This document shows positions 20,030 to 28,824 of a DNA stretch of 64,000 nt, in pieces. The notes beneath the pieces are model-generated. The model was given only the letters and a program-made list of their open reading frames with translations. It searched no databases and was not told the DNA's origin. Position numbers and translations under genes: made by a program. The first letter of the stretch is position 1. Each line of letters starts with the position of its first letter. Source of the DNA: UBA5336 sp964506685. GTDB lineage: Bacteria > Pseudomonadota > Alphaproteobacteria > Caulobacterales > Hyphomonadaceae. The DNA is taken from the NCBI GenBank assembly GCA_964506685.1, contig CAZDMQ010000001.1, positions 1-64,000 of the forward strand, read 5' to 3'.

Positions 20030-22450
20030 ATGGGTAGATTCAGGAAGGTGACGATCGGGCCATTGCTGGCGATGGGGGCGCTGGCCGGCGGAGTGTGCGG
20101 CCCCCTGGCGGCACAGGAAGCGGCCCCGGACGCCGAGGGCACGGCCCGGATGGATGCGGTCGTTGTCGAAGGCCGGAGGATTTCGCAATCCGATCTGGCC
20201 ATCGGGCTCGGAGAGGCGTCGAACACGGTGGCGGTGACGCGGGAGGAACTCCTGTCGGCACCGGCCGGGATTTCCGGCCTGAAGATGCTTGAAACACTGC
20301 CGGGCTTCAACGTTCAGACCGACGGCGCGCTCGGTCTCTACGAGTTCGGTAATTCGGTGACTGTGCGGGCGTTCAACCTGCAACAGATCGGCTTTGTTCT
20401 TGACGGCGTGCCCATGGGCCGCTCGGATGCTTTCGGCGGGAGCCCGATCTTCCGTTATGTCGACAATGAGAATCTCGGCTCGGTCGTGGCCTCGCCCGGC
20501 GCTGGCGATGTGTCGCTGCCGAGCTATGCCTCGCTCGGACCGATCGTGTCCTACAACACCGTTGCGACCAGCGAGGACGCCGGCGGTCTTGTCTCGATCA
20601 CGGCCGGGGATGACAATCTCCTGCGTACCTTCGTGAAACTCGAGACCGGCGCGCTGGGCGGGTTCTCGGCCTATCTCAGCCGGTCGACGATTGACAGCGA
20701 CCTGTGGCGCGGGGCGGGCTCGATCGACCGGGAACACTATGAGGGCAAGGCCCGCTACGACTTCGACGCAGATACCTCCCTGCAGGCGACAGTCGTCTAC
20801 AACGACTTCTTCGATTTCGACTCACCGTCTTTCTCGCGGGCGACCTACGAGAAGGGTTCGGACCTTGAAGGCAATACCGGACGGGATATCGGCTATGTCG
20901 GCTTCGTCCCCGAGGGCTGCAATACCGGCCTCGCCGATCCGGTGGATTTCAACCAGGACGGGGTCATTGACGAGACCGATTTCCAGCCTGTGTCTGTCGG
21001 CGGACCCTGCACGCAGTATTTCGGCGATCGGGTGAATGTGCGGGAGGACGCCCTCTCGTCGCTGACGTTCGAGACCGATCTTCCCGCCGGATTCGGGCTC
21101 AAACTGACCGGTTATTACGAGGACAAGGACGGGTTCGGGGTCTCGCCGGACAGCTATGGCAATACGCTCAGCCGGTATCTCGACCAGGTCGAGGTCGGGC
21201 TTCCCGTGACATATCCCCGGGGCGTCCAGTACGGGCTTTCGACCGTTGGCGGCGACCGCAAGGGGATCGTGGCCGGCCTCGACTGGACGATTGCCAATCA
21301 CACGCTGGAGGTCGGTGGCTGGTACGAGGAGGACAGCTACCGCCGCGAACAGCTCCGGATCAACAAGACCGACGGCAGTCCGGCCGGTACGCCGATCTTT
21401 GACGAGGTTGCCTATTTCCGGCGCTCTTATCTGTCCACACGCGAGGCCACGCAATTCTACATCAAGGACACCATATCGTTGCTGGATGACCGGCTGAGCG
21501 TCGAGCTTGGAGCCAAGGCGCTGGAAGTGGATTTTTCCCTGGAGGGCTTCCGGGACTTCAATGACTATGCCATCCGGGTCGATGCGCCCGGCGGCGGCGA
21601 CACGCTTCCAGGGTACGGTCCCCAGTCTGTGGGGGACACCTTCTCGGACGGTTTCCTGCCCATGGTCGGCGCCGTCTATGATCTCAACGAGACCGACCAG
21701 GTATTCGCCTCGTACTCGCAGAACTACGCGCTGCCGCGCGGGGCCGACACGATCTATGATGTCGCGGTCGGCTTTGTTCCGCCGTCGCCGGAGGGAGAGG
21801 AGTCGGAGAATTACGAGATCGGGCTGCGGACCAGCCGGCCGCAGGTCAACGGCGCGCTGGCGGTGTTCTACACCGGTTTCGACAACCGGATCGTGACCGG
21901 CAACGTCATCAATCCGGCAACGGGCCAGCCCGAAAGCTTCTCGGTCAATGCGGGCGAAACCACGGCCTACGGCGTGGAATTGTCGGGGGTCTACCAGCCC
22001 GAACGCTTCAATGACCAGCTCTATGCGAACTTCAACCTGACCTACAACAAGACCGAATTGCAGGACGCGTTCCTCGGCAATCCGGAGGGCGCTGCACTCG
22101 CGGACTCGCCCGAATGGCTGTTTACGGGCGGGGTGACCTATGAGCCGACCGAATGGGCCATTGCGAACATATCGACCAAGTATACCGGCGAACGCTATGC
22201 GGATTTCCGCGAGGCGGCTGACAGCCCGGGCAACCTCATGGAGGACTATTTCCTCTGGAGCGCGTACCTTGATCTCGGTGGGCCCAACCCGTTCGGCTTG
22301 CCGGAAAATGTCAGCCTTCGGTTCAATGTCGACAACCTGTTCGATGAGGACACGCTGGCCTTCACCTTCACCACGGCCGGCGGTGGCAATGCCTTTTTCC
22401 GGCCGCTCAATCCGCGGACCTTCCAGGCGACCCTGACCGCGCGGTTCTGA
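20030..22450 (+). CDS. TonB-dependent outer-membrane receptor
   Basis: The 806-residue protein takes up a ligand across the outer membrane using TonB energy. It has a signal peptide ending around AAQ (residue 27) and a plug domain with DAVVVEG, LETLPGFNV and VLDGVPMG. The beta-barrel ends in the C-terminal Phe (TARF) required for outer-membrane insertion. A periplasm- or surface-facing loop near residue 306 has a calcium-binding EF-hand/dockerin-like motif, DFNQDGVIDETDF. The start at 20030 follows GGAGGAGAG. The substrate cannot be deduced: no transporter genes or clear Fur site lie nearby. The roughly 200 bases upstream are shared with the divergent exonuclease. Confidence 0.9.
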   Translation: MGRFRKVTIGPLLAMGALAGGVCGPLAAQEAAPDAEGTARMDAVVVEGRRISQSDLAIGLGEASNTVAVTREELLSAPAGISGLKMLETLPGFNVQTDGALGLYEFGNSVTVRAFNLQQIGFVLDGVPMGRSDAFGGSPIFRYVDNENLGSVVASPGAGDVSLPSYASLGPIVSYNTVATSEDAGGLVSITAGDDNLLRTFVKLETGALGGFSAYLSRSTIDSDLWRGAGSIDREHYEGKARYDFDADTSLQATVVYNDFFDFDSPSFSRATYEKGSDLEGNTGRDIGYVGFVPEGCNTGLADPVDFNQDGVIDETDFQPVSVGGPCTQYFGDRVNVREDALSSLTFETDLPAGFGLKLTGYYEDKDGFGVSPDSYGNTLSRYLDQVEVGLPVTYPRGVQYGLSTVGGDRKGIVAGLDWTIANHTLEVGGWYEEDSYRREQLRINKTDGSPAGTPIFDEVAYFRRSYLSTREATQFYIKDTISLLDDRLSVELGAKALEVDFSLEGFRDFNDYAIRVDAPGGGDTLPGYGPQSVGDTFSDGFLPMVGAVYDLNETDQVFASYSQNYALPRGADTIYDVAVGFVPPSPEGEESENYEIGLRTSRPQVNGALAVFYTGFDNRIVTGNVINPATGQPESFSVNAGETTAYGVELSGVYQPERFNDQLYANFNLTYNKTELQDAFLGNPEGAALADSPEWLFTGGVTYEPTEWAIANISTKYTGERYADFREAADSPGNLMEDYFLWSAYLDLGGPNPFGLPENVSLRFNVDNLFDEDTLAFTFTTAGGGNAFFRPLNPRTFQATLTARF

Positions 22451-22466
22451 CCCGGGCGGTGGGGCA

Positions 22467-22503
22467 GGGTGCACTGGCGGGGACAGGAACAGCCAGTGCA
22501 CCC
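22467..22503. terminator. Bidirectional hairpin between the TonB receptor and the DUF3137-like gene
   Basis: The arms GGGTGCACTGGC and GCCAGTGCACCC form a perfect 12-bp stem with a 13-base loop, 16 bases after the receptor stop codon and before the convergent gene's stop. There is no clear T run, so it may act as a transcript 3'-end stabiliser or Rho-assisted terminator. Confidence 0.65.
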
Positions 22504-22606
22504 GCGCTCCGGACCGGTTCGGGGCGGTGATCGGTCCCGGGAGCGGCACTGGACGGCAACCGGATCAGGATGACGCCCGGCCCGGCCGCGATCGCGCGGT
22601 GTGGCG

Positions 22607-23740
22607 TCAGCCGCCGGCGCGCTTGACGCGGAAGGTCTGCGCCAGCGCATCGACGAGGTCGAGCATCTCGGCGAGGTCGGTGAGGCCCTTGCGGATGGTC
22701 TCGTCGGACCAGGCGCCGGTGGCCGGGTCGATGAGAGCGAACCGGTCCTCGCCCTCGAGATCGAAGACGAGGTGCTCGCCGCGGGCGACGGCGCGGAAGG
22801 GGCCGTCATGGGCCATGGCAAGGAGGCGCTCGACGACGGCCGGATCGAAGATGGCGCGGGCCTCGACCTGGTCGCTGGCGCGCAACCTGTAGCGGTCATG
22901 GAAGGCCTTCGGCCCGAGATCGACGGCCTCGAGGCTCGCCTGGTCGCGGAAGTCGAGCCATGGCAGGCTCCGGGCGCGCAGTTCGGTGATACCCTGGACG
23001 GCGCGCGGGGCCTTCAGCACGATGATGAGGTGGTGCGTGTCGGGCGCATCCTCCTCCCTTTCGATCCATTCGAAGGCGTCGAAGGACATCCCGTCCCGTT
23101 CACCATGAAAGCCGTCCTCGACGGACATCAGCTGCAATGCCCGGGCTGCATGGCGGGCCTTCTGCTCGTCCGATCCGATCATGATGGGCGCGCGGCCCAT
23201 GATCCGTGCCGCGCGGGCCGCCTCGACTGCGTGGGCCATGGAGATATCCGATTTCGGCAGGCCGTCGAGCGCCCGACTGAGATCGGCCGGAAGCCAGGCC
23301 CGCTCCGCCAGCCATTCGAGCGCAGGGTGTTCACCACCGGGGCGCGGGACATAGGCGAGACCGGCGCGGCGGGCGATCGCGTCGAGGGCGCGGGCGCGGG
23401 CGGTATAACGGGTCTGTCCGCGCAGCAGGAAGGCGAGAAGGGGCCGGCCATTGAGAATGATGGCCATGGCAAAGGATGCGAAAAAGAGCGGGAAGAAGAG
23501 GACGAAACGCAGGGTGTCGCCGATCCAGTTGCCGGGCAGGAGGAGAAAGGTCGAGGCGAACAGCAGGATGAACAGGCCCATGCCGAGCGTCAGGACGCGG
23601 CCGATGCCTTTCGGCGTGCCGGACCTGTCGGTCGCCTCCGGCGGCACGGCTTGGAAGGCCCGCCGCACCTGTCGGTCGACAAAGGCCTTCAGCCCGTCGA
23701 ATTCCGGGCGTTCGGCTAGCTCGCTCCAGCTCCTCACCAT
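22607..23740 (-). CDS. DUF3137-like membrane protein
   Basis: The 377-residue protein has two hydrophobic segments, around 49-71 (GMGLFILLFASTFLLLPG) and 80-98 (FVLFFPLFFASFAMAIIL), after a short basic N-terminal helix. A large cytoplasmic domain of about 270 residues follows. The topology and the central IxGxxPI-type segment (GRAPIMIGSD) agree with the uncharacterised DUF3137 family, which I assign by resemblance only. No function is known. It is divergent from the DEXH helicase, with about 100 bases between the starts. Confidence 0.6.
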   Translation of the reverse strand: MVRSWSELAERPEFDGLKAFVDRQVRRAFQAVPPEATDRSGTPKGIGRVLTLGMGLFILLFASTFLLLPGNWIGDTLRFVLFFPLFFASFAMAIILNGRPLLAFLLRGQTRYTARARALDAIARRAGLAYVPRPGGEHPALEWLAERAWLPADLSRALDGLPKSDISMAHAVEAARAARIMGRAPIMIGSDEQKARHAARALQLMSVEDGFHGERDGMSFDAFEWIEREEDAPDTHHLIIVLKAPRAVQGITELRARSLPWLDFRDQASLEAVDLGPKAFHDRYRLRASDQVEARAIFDPAVVERLLAMAHDGPFRAVARGEHLVFDLEGEDRFALIDPATGAWSDETIRKGLTDLAEMLDLVDALAQTFRVKRAGG

Positions 23741-23843
23741 GGGATAGGGCCTAGCAGGACGGTGTTAGCGAAGTCTCAGCGTGCGCGCGCAAATCGGCGG
23801 CGAACGCGCGCGACACCAGCGTTGATTGCGCTAGATTGCCACC

Positions 23844-26396
23844 ATGGCCCGTCCTGCGTCTTCCTTTCACCTGCCGGCCCGGTTCGCGACCTGGTTCGAA
23901 GGCCGGGGGTGGGCGCCGCGTCCCCACCAGCTCGCGCTGACCGAGGCGGCTCTCGCAGGGCAAAGCGCGCTGCTGATTGCCCCGACCGGGGGCGGCAAGA
24001 CGCTGGCGGGGTTCCTTGCGAGCCTGATCGAGCTGGCCGGCCGTCCGCCGTCGAACAGCCGGCGCCCGGCACTGCACACGCTCTACATCTCCCCGCTCAA
24101 GGCGCTGGCCGTGGATGTCGCGCGGAACCTTACCCAGCCGGTGGAGGAGATGGGGCTGGGTCTGCGGATCGAGACCCGGACCGGGGATACGCCGGCCTCC
24201 CGGCGGCAGGCGCAGCGGCGGTCTCCGCCGGACATCCTGCTGACGACCCCGGAACAGCTCGCCCTGTTCATCGCGAGCGGGCATGCTGCGGACTATTTCT
24301 CCGATCTCCGGGCGGTGATCATCGACGAAATCCACGCGATTGCCCCCTCGAAACGGGGCGACCTGCTGGCGCTGGGCCTTGCGACCCTGGCCGAATGGGC
24401 GCCGAACTGCCGCTTCATCGGCCTGTCGGCGACCGTACAGGACCCCGATGGGCTGGCTCGCTGGCTCGGTGTCCGCAGTGGCGAGCAGGGCGGACCGGCC
24501 CGCATCATCCGCGCCGATGGCGGGGCGCCGGCCGATGTCTCGATCCTCGTCTCGAAGGCGCGCATCCCCTGGGCCGGCCATTCGGGACGGTTCGCCGTTG
24601 GCGAGATCTATGACGCGATCCGCAGCGCCACCCTGGCGCTGGTCTTCGTCAATACCCGCAGCCAGGCCGAACTCCTGTTCCAGGAACTCTGGCGGGCCAA
24701 TGACGATCACCTGCCCATCGCGCTGCACCATGGCTCGCTCGCCCGCGAACAGCGCGAAAAGGTCGAGGCGGCCATGGCCGCCGGCGCCCTGAAGGCGGTG
24801 GTCTGCACCTCGACGCTTGATCTCGGTATCGACTGGGGGGCGGTGGATCTCGTCATCCAGCTCGGCGCGCCGAAGGGGGCGGCCCGCCTCGTCCAGCGCA
24901 TCGGGCGGGCGAATCACAGGCTGGACGAACCGAGCCGGGCGATTCTCGTGCCGACCAACCGTTTCGAGGTGCTCGAATGCCGGGCCGCCGAAGCGGCGGT
25001 CGAAGCGGGCGAGCTCGATGGGCAGGCGTCGCGGCCGGGGGCGCTGGACGTGCTGGCCCAGCATGTCATGGGCCGGGCCTGCGGCGAGGGTTTCCGGCTT
25101 GAGGCGCTGCATGACGAGGTGCGCCGTGCCGCGCCCTATGCCGGGCTCGACTGGGAAACCTGGGAGCAGGTTGTGGACTTTGTAGCCACAGGTGGATACG
25201 CCCTGAAGACCTATGACCGGTTTCGCAGGATCGTGCGCGGCCCCGATGGCGTCTGGCGTGCCCGGACCCCGCGCGACGCGCAGCAGCACCGCATGAATGT
25301 CGGGGCCATTGTCGAAGCCAACACGCTCGCCGTGCGCCGCGCCAGTCTCGTCGGCAAGACCGGCGCAGCCGGGGGCGACCCCTCCGGCAAGGCGGCACCG
25401 ACGGGACAGCGACAGCCCGGACAGCGCCGCGCAGCCCTGCGGGCGGGACGGAAACTCGGCGAGATCGAGGAGTATTTCGTCCAGACCCTGACCCCGGGCG
25501 ACAGTTTCCTGTTCGCCGGCGAAGTGCTCCGTTTCCTCGGCATCCAGGAGAATGACGTGCTGGTCACCGGGTCCAAGGCCACCGACCCGGCGATCCCCTA
25601 TTATGCCGGCGGCAAGTTTCCGCTCTCGACCTTCCTCGCCGGCCGGGTGCGGGAGATGATCCATGACCCGGCGCAGTGGCCGGCCCTGCCGGAACCGGTA
25701 CGCGACTGGTTCGAGGTGCAGCGCCAGCGTTCGGCGATCCCGCCGGCCGATCACCTCCTGGTCGAGACCTTTCCGCGTGGCGGGCGGTTCTACCTCGTCT
25801 GCTATCCCTTCGAGGGCCGGCTGGCGCACCAGACCCTCGGTATGCTTCTAACACGCAGGCTGGAGCGCATGGGCACCGGGCCATTGGGGTTCGTTGCCAG
25901 CGAGTACGCCATGGCGGTCTGGGGCCTGGACGACATGGGCCCGCTCGACATGGCGGCCCTCTTCCATCCCGACATGCTTGGCGATGATCTCGAGGAATGG
26001 CTGGAAGAGAGCGTGCTGATGAAGCGCACATTCCGCCAGTGCGCGATGATTTCTGGGCTCATCGCCCGGCGCTATCCCGGCCAGGAGAAGACCGGCCGGC
26101 AGGTCACCTTCTCGACCGATCTCATCCACGACGTGCTGCGCAGCCACGAGCCCGGCCATATCCTGATGCGGGCGGCCCGGGCCGACGCAGCAACGGGCCT
26201 GCTCGATATCCGGCGGCTGTCGGACATGCTGGCGCGCATTCGCGGACGGATCGACCACCGCGCGCTGGAGCGGATCAGTCCCTTTGCGGTGCCGGTCATG
26301 CTGGAGGTCGGCAAGGAGCCGGTCGCCGGCGCCTCGGCCAGCGAGGCGATCATGGCGGAGGCCGAAGCGGAGTTGGTGCGCGAGGCGATGGGGTAG
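23844..26396 (+). CDS. Ligase-associated DEXH-box DNA helicase (Lhr family)
   Basis: This 850-residue superfamily 2 helicase belongs to the Lhr group found with ATP-dependent ligases. Motif I is APTGGGKTL (about 46-54), the DEXH motif is IIDEIHAI, motif III is GLSATVQ and motif IV-VI elements include STLDLGIDWG and QRIGRANHR. The C-terminal half carries the Lhr-specific winged-helix and beta-barrel region. It unwinds DNA or RNA-DNA duplexes with 3'-5' polarity by family knowledge. In most genomes a small phosphoesterase gene (pdeM) follows directly; here a convergent oxygenase gene follows within 35 bases, so that partner is missing from this place. Confidence 0.92.
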   Translation: MARPASSFHLPARFATWFEGRGWAPRPHQLALTEAALAGQSALLIAPTGGGKTLAGFLASLIELAGRPPSNSRRPALHTLYISPLKALAVDVARNLTQPVEEMGLGLRIETRTGDTPASRRQAQRRSPPDILLTTPEQLALFIASGHAADYFSDLRAVIIDEIHAIAPSKRGDLLALGLATLAEWAPNCRFIGLSATVQDPDGLARWLGVRSGEQGGPARIIRADGGAPADVSILVSKARIPWAGHSGRFAVGEIYDAIRSATLALVFVNTRSQAELLFQELWRANDDHLPIALHHGSLAREQREKVEAAMAAGALKAVVCTSTLDLGIDWGAVDLVIQLGAPKGAARLVQRIGRANHRLDEPSRAILVPTNRFEVLECRAAEAAVEAGELDGQASRPGALDVLAQHVMGRACGEGFRLEALHDEVRRAAPYAGLDWETWEQVVDFVATGGYALKTYDRFRRIVRGPDGVWRARTPRDAQQHRMNVGAIVEANTLAVRRASLVGKTGAAGGDPSGKAAPTGQRQPGQRRAALRAGRKLGEIEEYFVQTLTPGDSFLFAGEVLRFLGIQENDVLVTGSKATDPAIPYYAGGKFPLSTFLAGRVREMIHDPAQWPALPEPVRDWFEVQRQRSAIPPADHLLVETFPRGGRFYLVCYPFEGRLAHQTLGMLLTRRLERMGTGPLGFVASEYAMAVWGLDDMGPLDMAALFHPDMLGDDLEEWLEESVLMKRTFRQCAMISGLIARRYPGQEKTGRQVTFSTDLIHDVLRSHEPGHILMRAARADAATGLLDIRRLSDMLARIRGRIDHRALERISPFAVPVMLEVGKEPVAGASASEAIMAEAEAELVREAMG

Positions 26397-26430
26397 GGGC
26401 CCGGTCCGGCATCCGCTGCCCCGTTGCGGC

Positions 26431-27624
26431 TCATGCTGTCGGCGGCAGGTCCGCGCGCGCGTCCTCTTCGCCCGTCCCACCGCGCTGCGCTTCCGGCGGA
26501 CGCGCGGTCTCATAGGGGCGCACGCTGTCATCGAGGTCCCTGTTGTTGGCGAGCCGGATGGCGGCGGCGGCGTCGTCATAGAGGAAGGGCAGGAAGGCGT
26601 AGCGCCTGCCGCGCGTTACCGGATCGACCGCGTGCAGCAGCGAGCAGGAAAACACCACCGCCCCGCCGCGGGGAGGACGCAAGCGCTCGCTGCCATACTC
26701 CGGAAAGGAAAGATCGCCGCCATCATAGCCGTCATTGAGATTGATCGAGACGGCGAAGCGGCGGTGCGCCGTACCCCGGGTCGTGTTGTCGCGATGGGGA
26801 CGGAAGTGGCCCCCATCCTCGGCCGAATAGCAGGCGATTATGTGGCGCTCCATGCGGGTGACGACGAACTGGTGGACCTTGCGGATCTCGGGGACGATGC
26901 GCCTCTGGACAAGGGCCTTGGTCCGCGCAATGAGCGCTTCGTTGGTGAGTACGAGGTCGCGGCGGACCTTGTGGCCGGGATCGGTAATCAGCCGCGTGCG
27001 CCCGTCCACATCCCGCATGAAACCCGAGGGCTGACCGCCATCGGCATCGAACAGCGCAATCAACTCGTCGCAGAAGTCGGGCTCGAAGACATTGGGCAGG
27101 TAGAGCACCGGTGCGTGCAGGGGCCGGCCGGCAAACAGCTCCGGCTGGGGCAGCGACAGGAGCAGTTGCATGATCAGGGCCCGCGCGGCGGTGTCATCGC
27201 GGGTCGGGATGACCGCGAGGACGCGCAGGGTCGGGTCGAGGACCACCCAGAGAGGCGGTGCGGGCTGTCGCCGCTCGGCGGTCCAGTCGTCCGCAACGGC
27301 GCCATAGGCGCGCGAGATCTGACCGTCAAAGTCCCAGAAGGTCCGGATTCCCGGCAGTTGCTGGCCCAAACGGCCATTTTCGCGGTCGCCCGGATCGCGC
27401 GTGACAGCGAAGAAGCAGAACCGCTTGTCGTCGAACAGCGGACGCATCAGGCCGATGGTCTCGAGCATGGCGACCGCGGTTGCATCGCGCGCGCTGGACA
27501 GGAAGCCCAGCACGACATAGCGGCCCGCCGTGACGTGGAAGGCATAGCGCGGATTGCTTGGCGTCTCGGCAAAGAACATCGGTGCCGGATCACCGGCCGC
27601 AAGGCGCACGGGAAGCGCATCCAT
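26431..27624 (-). CDS. Fe(II)/2-oxoglutarate dioxygenase (prolyl-4-hydroxylase type) with N-terminal peroxiredoxin-like domain
   Basis: The 397-residue protein is a two-domain fusion. Residues 1-165 resemble the AhpC/TSA thioredoxin fold (AGDPAPMF, FFAVTRDPGD, LWVVLDPTLRVLAV), but the peroxidatic cysteine position reads FLSSARD, with no cysteine. Residues about 190-370 form a P4H-type dioxygenase with the iron ligands HxD in FRPHRDN and a distal His in LLHAVDP. The 2-oxoglutarate-binding Arg lies in RGRRYAF. The likely reaction is hydroxylation of a protein or peptide, with the N-terminal domain serving for binding. It converges with the helicase gene and the start is close to MDALPVRLAAGDPAP. 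Confidence 0.85.
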   Translation of the reverse strand: MDALPVRLAAGDPAPMFFAETPSNPRYAFHVTAGRYVVLGFLSSARDATAVAMLETIGLMRPLFDDKRFCFFAVTRDPGDRENGRLGQQLPGIRTFWDFDGQISRAYGAVADDWTAERRQPAPPLWVVLDPTLRVLAVIPTRDDTAARALIMQLLLSLPQPELFAGRPLHAPVLYLPNVFEPDFCDELIALFDADGGQPSGFMRDVDGRTRLITDPGHKVRRDLVLTNEALIARTKALVQRRIVPEIRKVHQFVVTRMERHIIACYSAEDGGHFRPHRDNTTRGTAHRRFAVSINLNDGYDGGDLSFPEYGSERLRPPRGGAVVFSCSLLHAVDPVTRGRRYAFLPFLYDDAAAAIRLANNRDLDDSVRPYETARPPEAQRGGTGEEDARADLPPTA

Positions 27625-27785
27625 TGATTGTCTCCAGGCACTTGCCGCATCCGCCCTGCCAGGGCGTCGCTTGACTCCGGCTCATATTAGGGCGGACGCG
27701 AAAGGCTTGCAAGCAGGCGTTGCGCGAGTGGGGGGCGGTGTTGTTGCGCCCGGGACCGGGGGGCTGGCGCGCCGGCGCGCCGCGG

Positions 27786-28577
27786 TCAGGCGGGTGGCCC
27801 GGGCCGGGCGGGCGCATGCGCCGGCTGCAGCGCCGGGGCCGCCGGCGCGGTCTCCGGTCCTGCTGACCGGCCATCCGGTGCGCCCGGTTCTCCCCGGTCC
27901 TTCGGCTTCGGGCCGGGCTGGCGCAGCGGGAAGAAGACAAACAGGAGCGCGGCGGGGATCATGAAGCGGTAGAGGCCGACCAGTGCCCGGAAGGCGAGAT
28001 CGGCGTCTTCCGAATAGTCGAGATTGGACCAGGGCACGCGCAAGGCCTCGAGGAAGTCGAAGAACAGCGAGCGCGCAATCTGGTCGAGGATGAAGAGCTG
28101 GAGATCGTGCAGATGGATCGGCTGGTCGGTGATCGGTTCGAGCTGGTCGAGATGGATGGCGAAGAAGACGGTCGGCAGGAAGACCGTGTAGACCAGCAGC
28201 GAGGACGAGAACAGAAGGTAGAAGGCAAACGCCTTGACCCGCTCGGAGCGCGAAATCAGCGACTGGAAGCGGTAGCGCGCCAGGATGCCGGCCAGCAGCA
28301 GTAAGGCGACGAGGCTGTAGCTGACGACATAATGGTAGCCGCCCGACTGGCGCGCGGTGGCATGCGACCAGGCCTGCAGGGGCCCGATATCGACGGGGAA
28401 GACGTTGAGCACACCCAGGTCGGGCACGGCAGAGGCGAGCCCGAGATGGTCCGGTGAGGCCATCAGCCAGTCCAGCGCGCAGCACGCGACGTAGAGAAGG
28501 ACGAGCGACAGCCCGGCAAGGAAGATGACGAGCGAGACCGTCGTCAGCTGGATCTTCTGAACAAGACTGCCGGACAC
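27786..28577 (-). CDS. Hypothetical multi-pass membrane protein
   Basis: The 263-residue protein has about four hydrophobic segments (around 12-34, 87-105, 117-138 and 200-216). A loop contains HLHDLQLFILDQIARSLFFD, and a Pro/Ala-rich cytoplasmic tail of some 40 residues ends the protein. I do not recognise the family. It has no close operon partner: 161 bases separate its stop from the dioxygenase start downstream, and the GMC oxidoreductase upstream ends about 250 bases away. Confidence 0.6.
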   Translation of the reverse strand: MSGSLVQKIQLTTVSLVIFLAGLSLVLLYVACCALDWLMASPDHLGLASAVPDLGVLNVFPVDIGPLQAWSHATARQSGGYHYVVSYSLVALLLLAGILARYRFQSLISRSERVKAFAFYLLFSSSLLVYTVFLPTVFFAIHLDQLEPITDQPIHLHDLQLFILDQIARSLFFDFLEALRVPWSNLDYSEDADLAFRALVGLYRFMIPAALLFVFFPLRQPGPKPKDRGEPGAPDGRSAGPETAPAAPALQPAHAPARPGPPA

Positions 28578-28824
28578 GCGACTTCCCCCCGGGCGATGAT
28601 TTCAGACATGCCCCGCTGCTTGACTTCGCCATGTCTGGCAGGTTGCAGCGGATACGGATGGCGGACCCTATCAGCAGCGGCCGGCGCGGCGAAGCCGTTT
28701 CCCCTCGCCGTGGTGCGCGTTTCCCCCGCGCTGCCGGCTTTCCCATTCTCCGATGGCGAGCCGCGGGACGGCGGCCGCAACCGGGATCGCCTGGCGGGCC
28801 GGACCGTCGAAATCGGGCATGTCT

